DNA of 64,000 nt from Flavobacterium solisilvae. Lineage in GTDB: Bacteria > Bacteroidota > Bacteroidia > Flavobacteriales > Flavobacteriaceae. The stretch is taken from positions 302,036 to 366,035 of the forward strand of contig NZ_JAAMPT010000207.1 of assembly GCF_012911605.1 (NCBI RefSeq), given 5' to 3'. The notes beneath the pieces were generated by a model. It saw nothing but the letters and a program-made list of their open reading frames with translations. It was not told where the DNA came from and did no database searches. Below are positions 53,055 to 62,600 of the stretch, piece by piece (positions within the stretch are counted from its first letter, which is position 1; each line of letters begins with the position of its first letter). Made by a program: the position numbers and the translations under genes.

Positions 53055-55898
53055 TTACATATACGCTTCGATTGGTGCACAGCTACAAACTAAATTTCTA
53101 TCGCCATAGGCTTCGTCAACACGACGAACACTTGGCCAAAATTTGTTTTCAGCAATGTAGTCCAGCGGGAAAGCCGCTTGTTCTCTAGTGTATGGAAAAC
53201 TCCAAGTATCGGTAGTTAGCATGGCTAAAGTATGTGGAGCGTTTCTCAAAATATTATTTTCGTCTTCTTTGGTCGAAGCTTCAATTTCTTTTCTAATAGA
53301 AATCATAGCATCACAAAAACGGTCTAATTCGGCTAGGTCTTCGCTTTCGGTAGGTTCTACCATCAGTGTTCCTGCTACTGGGAACGAAACCGTTGGCGCA
53401 TGGAAACCATAGTCCATCAATCGTTTTGCAATATCAGTTACTTTGATTCCTTTTTCTTCAAAAGCTCTACAATCTAATATCATTTCGTGTGCCGCTCGTC
53501 CCATTTCTCCCGAATATAAAATAGGGTAGTGGTTTTCTAAGCGCGCTTTCATATAGTTAGCATTCAAGATGGCAAATTGCGTAGATTTTTTCAAACCTTC
53601 TGCACCAAGCATTGTGATGTATCCATAGGAAATCAAACAGACCAAAGCAGAACCATAAGGCGCAGCCGAAATAGCGGTAATGGCTTGGTCACCACCTACT
53701 TTTATCACCGGATTAGTTGGTAAAAACGGTACTAATTTTTCGTTTACACAAATAGGTCCAACGCCTGGTCCACCGCCACCATGAGGAATAGCAAAGGTTT
53801 TATGTAAATTTAAGTGACAAACATCAGCTCCAATAGTAGCAGGATTAGTCAAACCAACTTGGGCATTCATATTGGCACCATCCATATAAACTAAACCACC
53901 GTTGTCGTGGATGATTTGGGTAATTTCGCAAATAGCGCTTTCAAAAACACCGTGTGTTGATGGATAAGTAACCATTAGGCACGATAGGTTGTCTGCATGC
54001 TCAATGGCTTTTGCTCTTAAATCTTCTACGTCAATATTACCGTTTTCCATGGTTTTGGTTACAATAATTTGCATTCCTGCCATTGCCGCCGAAGCTGGAT
54101 TAGTTCCGTGAGCCGAAGCTGGAATTAAACATACATTTCTGTGGTTATCGCCACGAGAAAGATGATATGCACGAATGGTCATCAAACCGGCATATTCTCC
54201 TTGTGCACCCGAATTTGGCTGTAAAGTAGTACCTGCAAAACCAGTTACCACATTCAATTGATGCTCTAATTTTTTAAGCATAATTTGATAACCTTCGGCT
54301 TGCTCGATTGGTGCAAATGGGTGAATGCTGTTCCAGTTTGCCATAGAAAGAGGCAACATTTCGGCAGCAGCATTTAATTTCATGGTACAAGAACCTAATG
54401 ATATCATCGAATGGTTTAACGATAAATCTTTGCGTTCTAATTTTTTAATATAACGCATCAACTGGCTTTCAGAATGATGGTTGTTGAAAACCTCATGTTG
54501 CAAGAACGATGAAGTTCTTTCTAATGATTTTGGTAAATTATTTGCAGTAGTTAATTCGGTTACCGTAAAACTGTCTTTTCCTGTTGCTTCTGCAAAAATG
54601 GCAATGATTTGATTAATATCTGAAATAGAAGTCGTTTCGTTTACTGAAATCGAAATCGTATCGGCATCAACATAGTAGAAATTTACTTCTTGTTTTTCGG
54701 CAATAGCTTTAACCTTGTTAGCATCAGCTTTTACTAAAATGGTGTCAAAAAACGCAGCATTTGTTTGATAAACGCCCAATTTGTTTAATGCATCTGCCAA
54801 CGTTGAAGCGGTGTTATGAACTTTGTCGGCAATATATTGTAAACCTTTTGGACCGTGATATACAGCATACATTCCTGCCATAACGGCTAATAAAACCTGA
54901 GCCGTACAAATATTAGAAGTTGCTTTTTCGCGTTTGATATGTTGTTCACGAGTTTGCAGTGCCATTCTCAAAGCACGGTTTCCGTTAGTGTCAATCGTTA
55001 CGCCAATAATTCTTCCTGGCATAGAGCGTTTGTATTCTTCTTTGGTGGCAAAAAACGCAGCGTGTGGTCCGCCATAACCCATCGGAATTCCGAAACGTTG
55101 TGTAGTTCCAACTACTACATCGGCACCCATTTCGCCTGGAGGCGTTAGTTTTACTAATGATAAAATATCGGCAGCTACAGCAACTTTAATTTCGGCCGTT
55201 TTTGCTTTTGCAATAAAACCAGCATAGTCGTTTACTTGACCATATTTTCCAGGATATTGAAGAATAGCTCCAAAATAGTCGTTTGAGAAATCAAAAGTTT
55301 CATGGTTGCCTACTACTAATTCAACACCAATTGGCGTAGAACGCGTTTGCAATACCGATAAGGTTTGAGGTAAAATTTCTTCAGAGACGAAGAATTTACA
55401 AACGTTGTTTTTCTTTTGCTCACGAGAACGTACGTCAAACAATAACGCCATAGCTTCGGCAGCAGCGGTTGCTTCGTCAAGAAGAGAAGCGTTAGCAATT
55501 TCCATTCCCGAAAGTTCAATAACGGTTGTTTGGAAATTTAAAATAGCTTCTAAACGACCTTGCGCAATTTCGGCTTGATAAGGTGTATAAGCCGTGTACC
55601 AACCTGGATTTTCAAAAATATTTCTTTGAATTACTGCTGGAATTACCGTTGGATGATATCCTAAACCAATATAAGATTTGAAAACTTTATTCTTTTTTCC
55701 CAATTCCTGGATGTGATTTAAGTATTCATATTCAGAAAGAGGTGCGTCTAAATTTAATGGATTTTTTAAAAGAATATTATCAGGAACGGTTTCATAAATT
55801 AGTTGTTCTAAGCTGTCCACTCCAATGGTTTTAAACATGTGTTGTAGGTCATTCTCACTTGGACCTATGTGGCGTAATGCAAAAGCGTCTGTTCTCAT
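53055..55898 (-). CDS. gcvP: Glycine dehydrogenase (decarboxylating), P-protein
   Basis: PLP enzyme that decarboxylates glycine and passes the aminomethyl group to the H-protein of the glycine cleavage system. The 947 residues are the long homodimeric form (both P1- and P2-like halves). The PLP lysine is in [19 protein letters not shown]; the N-terminal [14 protein letters not shown] is conserved. gcvT and gcvH are not adjacent, as is usual in flavobacteria. No glycine riboswitch was seen in the short leader. Confidence 0.96.
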   Translation of the reverse strand: MRTDAFALRHIGPSENDLQHMFKTIGVDSLEQLIYETVPDNILLKNPLNLDAPLSEYEYLNHIQELGKKNKVFKSYIGLGYHPTVIPAVIQRNIFENPGWYTAYTPYQAEIAQGRLEAILNFQTTVIELSGMEIANASLLDEATAAAEAMALLFDVRSREQKKNNVCKFFVSEEILPQTLSVLQTRSTPIGVELVVGNHETFDFSNDYFGAILQYPGKYGQVNDYAGFIAKAKTAEIKVAVAADILSLVKLTPPGEMGADVVVGTTQRFGIPMGYGGPHAAFFATKEEYKRSMPGRIIGVTIDTNGNRALRMALQTREQHIKREKATSNICTAQVLLAVMAGMYAVYHGPKGLQYIADKVHNTASTLADALNKLGVYQTNAAFFDTILVKADANKVKAIAEKQEVNFYYVDADTISISVNETTSISDINQIIAIFAEATGKDSFTVTELTTANNLPKSLERTSSFLQHEVFNNHHSESQLMRYIKKLERKDLSLNHSMISLGSCTMKLNAAAEMLPLSMANWNSIHPFAPIEQAEGYQIMLKKLEHQLNVVTGFAGTTLQPNSGAQGEYAGLMTIRAYHLSRGDNHRNVCLIPASAHGTNPASAAMAGMQIIVTKTMENGNIDVEDLRAKAIEHADNLSCLMVTYPSTHGVFESAICEITQIIHDNGGLVYMDGANMNAQVGLTNPATIGADVCHLNLHKTFAIPHGGGGPGVGPICVNEKLVPFLPTNPVIKVGGDQAITAISAAPYGSALVCLISYGYITMLGAEGLKKSTQFAILNANYMKARLENHYPILYSGEMGRAAHEMILDCRAFEEKGIKVTDIAKRLMDYGFHAPTVSFPVAGTLMVEPTESEDLAELDRFCDAMISIRKEIEASTKEDENNILRNAPHTLAMLTTDTWSFPYTREQAAFPLDYIAENKFWPSVRRVDEAYGDRNLVCSCAPIEAYM

Positions 55899-55947
55899 TA
55901 AAATGTGTTCTAAATTGGGTTTAGTTATGTTTGTTTTTTTGTGGAAA

Positions 55948-55955
55948 CAAAAGTA
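55948..55955 (-). promoter_or_regulatory. -7 box of gcvP
   Basis: TACTTTTG on the minus strand, 50 bases before the gcvP ATG. No clear -33 element. Confidence 0.55.
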
Positions 55956-56180
55956 ATTATTATAGATTGAATATTGTGCTAAACAAAGTCTAATTTTTTA
56001 TTAACCAAAGAGTTTGTTTATCAACAAAAAAATAAATTTTTTACAACTTTTGAACGATAAAATTTGCATAATAAGGTTATTTGTCGAAATAAAAAGCGAT
56101 ACAACGATTTTAAGCCTTTTTATCAAATGGTTATGAAAAAGTTATATAATTTCGATTTGAATTTAATATCTAATAAGAAG

Positions 56181-59100
56181 ATGAAAAAAATTACTTTATT
56201 GGTCGTTTTACTATTTTTTGGGTTACAAATGAATGCTCAAGGAGTTGTAATTAACGAGATAATAACTTCTAATTCAGCTGTGATTACAGATGATGATGGA
56301 AGTTATGAAGATTGGGTTGAACTATACAATACGAGTTCAACAGCAATTAACTTACAAGGATATGGATTGTCTGATCTTTCAACAAATCCATTTCAATGGG
56401 TTTTTCCAGAATACTGGATGGAACCGGGAGAACATTTATTGATTTGGTGTTCGGATAAAAACAGAACCGATGTCAATTTTCCATTACATACTAATTTTAA
56501 AATTAGTTCAAGCGGAGAACCTATTATTTTAACAAATAGTAGCGGTGTAACGGTAGATAGTTATCCAGCGGTTGTAATTCCACAAAATTACACCTATGGA
56601 AGACAAACTGATGGTTCACTAACATTAGTCATTTTTCCAGAACCAACACCTGGTGAAAGCAATTCGACACAAGGATATTCTGAAGTGTTAACGGCACCAA
56701 CGTTATCGGTTGCGGGTGGTTTTTATACTGCGGCTTTCCCGTTAACAATTTCTCATACTGATCCAGCGGTTACTATCGTTTACACAACAGACGGTTCTGA
56801 TCCAGAGCTTTCTAACTTGGCAGGAACTACTTATAATTATAAAAATCAATATGTTGAAACGATTGGCGATACTGATGGTGCAATGTTAACCAATCAATAC
56901 CGTTCATTTACATATTCAGCACCTTTGAATATTGTTGATAGAACATCGCAAGCCAATGATGTTTCTGCAATGTCATCAACATTTCAAAATGTACCAAACT
57001 ATATTCCAGATTACAACGTTTTTAAAGGAACAGTGGTTCGTGCAAGAGCTTTTAAAACAGGTGCTATGCCAAGTCCAATTGTAACCAAAACTTATTTTGT
57101 AACGCCAGAAGGAAGTTCAAGATTTGCCTTGCCAGTAATTTCTTTGAGTGTAACAGAATCTAAGTTTTTTGACTACGAAGATGGAATTTTTGTTGCCGGA
57201 AAAGATTTTGATGATTGGCGTGCTTTAAATCCAACCGAAGATGCAGATATTTATAATGTTAATGAAGAAACAGGAAACGCTAACTACGTTCGTTCAGGAG
57301 ATGCGACAGAGCAAATAGGTAATATCAATTATTTTGTAAATGGTAACGAAGTTTTAAATCAAAATTTAGGAATTCGTATCAATGGAGGAAATTCAAGAGG
57401 AATTGCTAGTAAGTCGTTGCGTTTGTATGCTCGTGGTGAATTAGGAAGTGGTTCTTTCAACTATCCGTTTTTTGCTAGCGAAACATATAATAGTTATAAA
57501 AGATTAGTGTTGAGAAACTCAGGTCAAGATTTCTACAGCACTATGTTTAGAGATGCGCTTGGTCATACTTTAATTAATGGACTTAAAACAGAAACAAGAG
57601 CTTATCAACCATCGGTTGTTTTTCTTAACGGAGAATATTTTGGGATTTTAAATATAAGAGAACGATATGATCGTCATTTTTTCGAACGTAAATATGGAAT
57701 TTTAGAAGGCGAATTAGATTATTTAAAAGATGATTTAACAGCAGATGAAGGAGATGATGAGCATTATGATGCAATGGCAACTTATCTGGAAAATAATTCG
57801 TTGGCTAATCAGGCAAACTATGATTACATTGCTACGCAACTTGATCCAGAAGATTTCAGAGATTATTATATATCAAATATTTACATGCAAAATACCGATT
57901 GGCCAGGTTGGAATACAGTATTTTGGAGAAAGAGAACGGCAACTTATGAGCCAAATGCTCCTTTTGGACAAGATGGAAGATGGAGAACAGCAATCAATGA
58001 TTTAGATGATGGATTAGGTCATTATCCCGAAGGAAGTGATCACAATACGCTTGAATTTGCAACAGCAACAGGCATTTTTGAGTATCCAAATCCAGAGTGG
58101 GCAACTTTAATTTTAAGAAGATTATTAGAAAATAACGCATTCAAATTGGACTTTATCAACCGTTTTGCAGATGTTTTAAATACATACTATCACCCAACCA
58201 GAGTTGTTGATAAAATCAATGAATTCAAAGCTAATTTAGTTCCAGAAATGGATGAACATTATGATCGATGGGATAATTTTTACGATTTGGATTCATGGGA
58301 AAGTTGGAGTATAACAGGAATGAGAAATTTTGCTCTTGGAAGACCAAATAATCAAAGAGCTCATATTAGAGAAAAATTTGGAATTAGTGGTGATATCAAT
58401 GCTACATTAGATGTAAGCGATGAAACGCATGGATTTGTAAAAATTAATACCATAGAAATCAATTCAACTACACCGGGAGTTTCTGCTTCACCATATCCTT
58501 GGACAGGAATTTATTTCCAAAATATTCCAGTTACTTTAAAAGCGATTGCATTACCAGGATTTGTATTCAGTCATTGGAGTGGCGCATCTACTAGTACTGA
58601 TGAAGAAATTACAATTACAACAAATGCTGATTTCACTATAACGGCTCATTTTGTTCCTGATGCACCAGTTGAGGTTGAAGTGCCAATTTATTTCTGGATT
58701 TTTGACAGTACAGTTACAAATGACACACCTTTAACTGCGTTAAATTCGAGTTTTGAAGTTCCAGCCGAAGGTATTTTACAATACGAATCATGTTTGGTAG
58801 GTTATCCATTTGATAGCACTCATCCAAATTGGAGAAAGGCTTCAATGGAAAGAAGAAATAGTCCAACGGATATAAACTATATTCCAGAAGCTAATAATAA
58901 CGTTCCGTTTGCATCAGCAAACATGCGTGGAATTCAAATTAAGCAACCTTTTCACAATGGTTCAAATCAAAATGCAATGATTTTTAATGTGTCAACAGCT
59001 GGTTATAAGGATATTAAGTTTGCTTTTGCCGCTAAAAATGAATTGGCTGCCGATGCCATAACAGTTGAATATTCTACAACAGCATCGCCAACTTGGATTT

Positions 59101-59543
59101 CTACAGGATTAGCGCAAACATCATATCCATTAACAGCAGCTTATCAATTATTTTCTGTTGATTTTTCTACAATTGATGCTGTAGAAAACAATGCTAATTT
59201 TAAAGTTAGATTGCGTTTTACAGGTACAAATATGACCGAAGATTTAGGAAACAGAGTTACTTTTAACAACTTTAGCGTAAGCGGAATTGAATTGGAACTT
59301 GGTTTAGATGAAAACAAAAAACTAGATTTCAAAATTTTCCCTAATCCAGTTTCAGATGTGTTGAATATCGTGCATCATTATGATAATGTTGACTATAAAT
59401 TATTTTCAATTGATGGAAAATTAATAAAATCAGCAACATTAGAAAATCCAGAAATTAATGTAAACGAATTACAACCTGGAATTTATTTGCTACAATTTTC
59501 TACCGATGGAAAATCGGAAGTGAAGAAGTTTATAAAGAGATAA
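56181..59543 (+). CDS. T9SS surface protein with lamin-tail and CotH kinase domains
   Basis: Starting at 56181 (MKKITLLVVLLFFGLQMNAQ signal peptide) it has 1120 residues; an upstream in-frame start at 56064 is rejected because it would bury the signal peptide. A lamin-tail domain (about 20-120: VVINEIITSNSAVITDDDGSYEDWVELYN) is followed by a chitobiase C-terminal-like unit near 190 (IVYTTDGSDPE) and a CotH kinase-like domain about 316-730. The latter has LVLRNSGQDFYSTMFRDALG, an ING-type loop in VFLNGEYFGILNIRER and the acidic AINDLDDGLG near 603. A bacterial-repeat domain (750-830) and a discoidin-like unit follow. The last 70 residues are a T9SS type A signal (FKIFPNPVSDVLNI). Kinase activity is inferred from the family. 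Confidence 0.9.
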   Translation: MKKITLLVVLLFFGLQMNAQGVVINEIITSNSAVITDDDGSYEDWVELYNTSSTAINLQGYGLSDLSTNPFQWVFPEYWMEPGEHLLIWCSDKNRTDVNFPLHTNFKISSSGEPIILTNSSGVTVDSYPAVVIPQNYTYGRQTDGSLTLVIFPEPTPGESNSTQGYSEVLTAPTLSVAGGFYTAAFPLTISHTDPAVTIVYTTDGSDPELSNLAGTTYNYKNQYVETIGDTDGAMLTNQYRSFTYSAPLNIVDRTSQANDVSAMSSTFQNVPNYIPDYNVFKGTVVRARAFKTGAMPSPIVTKTYFVTPEGSSRFALPVISLSVTESKFFDYEDGIFVAGKDFDDWRALNPTEDADIYNVNEETGNANYVRSGDATEQIGNINYFVNGNEVLNQNLGIRINGGNSRGIASKSLRLYARGELGSGSFNYPFFASETYNSYKRLVLRNSGQDFYSTMFRDALGHTLINGLKTETRAYQPSVVFLNGEYFGILNIRERYDRHFFERKYGILEGELDYLKDDLTADEGDDEHYDAMATYLENNSLANQANYDYIATQLDPEDFRDYYISNIYMQNTDWPGWNTVFWRKRTATYEPNAPFGQDGRWRTAINDLDDGLGHYPEGSDHNTLEFATATGIFEYPNPEWATLILRRLLENNAFKLDFINRFADVLNTYYHPTRVVDKINEFKANLVPEMDEHYDRWDNFYDLDSWESWSITGMRNFALGRPNNQRAHIREKFGISGDINATLDVSDETHGFVKINTIEINSTTPGVSASPYPWTGIYFQNIPVTLKAIALPGFVFSHWSGASTSTDEEITITTNADFTITAHFVPDAPVEVEVPIYFWIFDSTVTNDTPLTALNSSFEVPAEGILQYESCLVGYPFDSTHPNWRKASMERRNSPTDINYIPEANNNVPFASANMRGIQIKQPFHNGSNQNAMIFNVSTAGYKDIKFAFAAKNELAADAITVEYSTTASPTWISTGLAQTSYPLTAAYQLFSVDFSTIDAVENNANFKVRLRFTGTNMTEDLGNRVTFNNFSVSGIELELGLDENKKLDFKIFPNPVSDVLNIVHHYDNVDYKLFSIDGKLIKSATLENPEINVNELQPGIYLLQFSTDGKSEVKKFIKR

Positions 59544-59564
59544 CGATTTTATAAAATTGTAAAG

Positions 59565-59596
59565 AAAGGAGTTCATTTTGAGCTCCTTTTTCTTTT
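59565..59596 (+). terminator. Terminator between the two CotH paralogues
   Basis: AAAGGAGTTC pairs with GAGCTCCTTT (one G-T pair), followed by T-rich sequence. The second paralogue thus needs its own promoter, which was not clearly found in the remaining 100 bases. Confidence 0.75.
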
Positions 59597-59694
59597 TAAC
59601 GGTTTTATGAGGTAATCATCGGATATTTTCGAGTAAAATTTTGGTATGGAGTATTTTAGCCAGTAGAATAAGGTATGAAATAAATTAGGAAATT

Positions 59695-62600
59695 ATGAGT
59701 AAAAAATTACTTTTATTAATGGTGTTTTTCGCACTAGTTAGCACAAAAAACGCATTCAGTCAAACGCTAGTTATCAACGAAGTTGTAGCTTCAAACTCAT
59801 TAATTAATACGGATGAAGATGGCGACTATCAAGATTGGGTTGAATTGTTCAACAACTCTACAAATCCTATCAATTTAAACGCCTATGGTTTAACAGATGA
59901 TTCTGGAAATTTATACAAATGGGTTTTTCCTAATGTAACCATCAATGCTGGCGAATATTTAATCATTTATTGTTCTGATAAAAATAGAACTAATCCAGCA
60001 AATCCGTTGCATACTAATTTTAAAATCAGTTCAGGAGGAGAAGTAATTACACTTACGAATAATCTTGGAATAATTTTAGATAGTTCACCTGCGCAATCTG
60101 TTTTGGCAAACTTTTCACTAGGAAGATTTCCAAATGGAACAGGAAGCTTTATAGAATTGCAAACACCAACACCAAATGCAGAAAATATAAATGGTTCGCT
60201 TCCTGTTGTGCTTTCTGAGCCAGTTTTTTCTCAAAATTCTGGGTTTTTTACCTCTCAATTTGATTTAACAATTTCTTCAAATGATACTGATGCAACCATA
60301 ATTTATACACTTGATGGTTCTGAACCAGATGAAAATAACTTATCAGGAACAACATATACATATAAAAATCAATATCCAAAAATGCCTGGTGATGCTTTTG
60401 GTCCATTTTTTAATAATACGTATCAAACGCTAACTTATTCTACACCAATTTCAATTGTTGACCGTTCTTCTGAACCCAATAAATATTCAGCAATTTCATC
60501 AACCTACGATTTTGCACCAACTTATTTTCCAAACGGACCAATTTTTAAAGGAACAGTTGTAAAGGCAAAGGTTATAAAGACAGGAGCAACATCAAGTCAA
60601 ATAGTAACAAAAACTTATTTTATTACACCGTTAGCAAGTTCAAGATTTACTTTACCAGTTGTTTCAATCAGTACTAACGAAGACAGATTTTTTGAGTACA
60701 ACGACGGAATTTATGTGGCAGGAAAAGATTTTGACCAATGGCGAATTGATAATCCAACCGAAGTTCCTGATTATGAAATTGGAAACTTTGCTAGAAAAGG
60801 AAGTACAGCTGAAAGAGTAGCCAATTTGAGCTTTTTTGTAAATGGAAATGAAGTATTAAACAACAATATTGGTATTAGAATTCGTGGAAATTATTCACGT
60901 GTTTATCCAAGTAAAGCATACAATATTTATTCACGTTCGGAATTAGGTCATTCTTCGTTAAATTATCCTTTATTTCCTGATCAAACCGATGATAGCTATA
61001 CTCGAATTTCGATAAAAAGTTCAAGTGGCGATCAATACCATACTTTATTTCGCGATGCATTAAATCATGAATTGATAAAAGGATTAAGAGTTGTAACTGA
61101 AGCATATCGACCTGTGTTAACATTTATAAATGGTGAATATTGGGGTGTTCAGAGTATGCGTGAAAAGCTAGATGATAAATTTTTTAAAAGAGAATTTAAT
61201 ATCGATGAAAATGATATAGAAGTGCTGGAAAATGATGCCATTGTTGAAGAAGGTGATGATGCACATTACTTGGCTATGTTAGATTATATTGAGAACAATT
61301 CATTAGCTCCAACGGATAATTATAACTATATAAAAACCCAAATGGATACTGATAGTTTTCAGGATTATTTTATTTCCAATATTTATTTTCAAAATGTAGA
61401 TTGGCCTGGAAACAACATAATTTATTGGAGAAAAAATACGGATTCTTATGAGCCAACTGCACCTTTTGGTCATGATGGAAGATGGCGTTGGGCAATTCAC
61501 GATATGGATTCAACATTTGGGATTAGTGGCGGAAGTAATGATTTGAATTCTTTGGCAGATGCAACCGAAGCAGGAGGAACGGAATGGCCAAATCCAGATT
61601 GGTCAACTTTGTTGTTACGTAAACTTTTAGAAAATAATGAGTTTAAAGAAGAATTTATTAGTCGTTTTGCTGATTTGATGAATTCTTATTTTAGTTCTGC
61701 TCGTGTTGTTGCAAAAATTAATTCGATGAAAACGGTTTTAGAACCTGAATTACCTGAACATATATTTAGATGGAAAGCACCTTCAAATGTTGGCAGTTGG
61801 AATTATTTTTTGAATAGAGAAATTGGTTTTGCTAATGAAAGACCAGGTTATCAACGTCAACACATTAGAGAAAAATTTGGAATTGCCAATGATATCAATG
61901 CAACTATCAATGTTTCAAATGCGAATCATGGTTATGTAAAAATAAATACAATCGATATTCTTTCTTCAACGCCAGGAATTCAGACAAATCCTTATCCGTG
62001 GACAGGAATTTATTTTGCAGATGTTCCAGTAAAATTAAAAGCAATTGCTAATGAAGGTTATGTTTTTAGTCATTGGGAAGGATTTTCAACTAGTACTGAT
62101 GAAGAAATTACAGTGACAACTAATCAAAGTTTTGATATTACTGCGGTGTTTATTCCAGAAGGTTTTGCAATCGAGGTTCAAGAGCCAATTTATTTCTGGA
62201 TGATGAATTCAGCGTTGCCAAATGATGCACCAATTGTAACAATCAATTCTACTTTTGAAGTTATACAAAATGCAACTTTGGATTACAAATCTTGCTTGGA
62301 AGGTTATCCGTTTACTAATACACATCCAAATTGGAGAAAAGCATCGATGGAAAGAAGAAACAGTCCAACAGATATAAATTATATTCCTGCAGCCAACGGG
62401 AATATTGCTTTTGCTTCGTCTAACATGCGCGGAATTCAGGTAAAACAACCATTTCAAAACAACGGATTCGAAAATGAAATGCATTTCAATTTTTCTACTA
62501 CAGGATATAAAAATATAATTTTTGGATTTGCAGCAAAAAATGAAAATGCAGCTGATGCAATTGTTATTGATTATTCGATTAATGCCGGAACGCCAAATTG

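Noticed and set aside
55899..56060. Possible glycine riboswitch upstream of gcvP
   Set aside because: The leader predicted from the -7 box is only about 40-45 bases and shows none of the conserved aptamer elements.
62209..62484. 91-residue minus-strand frame at the right end
   Set aside because: It lies wholly inside the second CotH protein, whose plus-strand frame is open from 59695 to the window edge and matches its neighbour.
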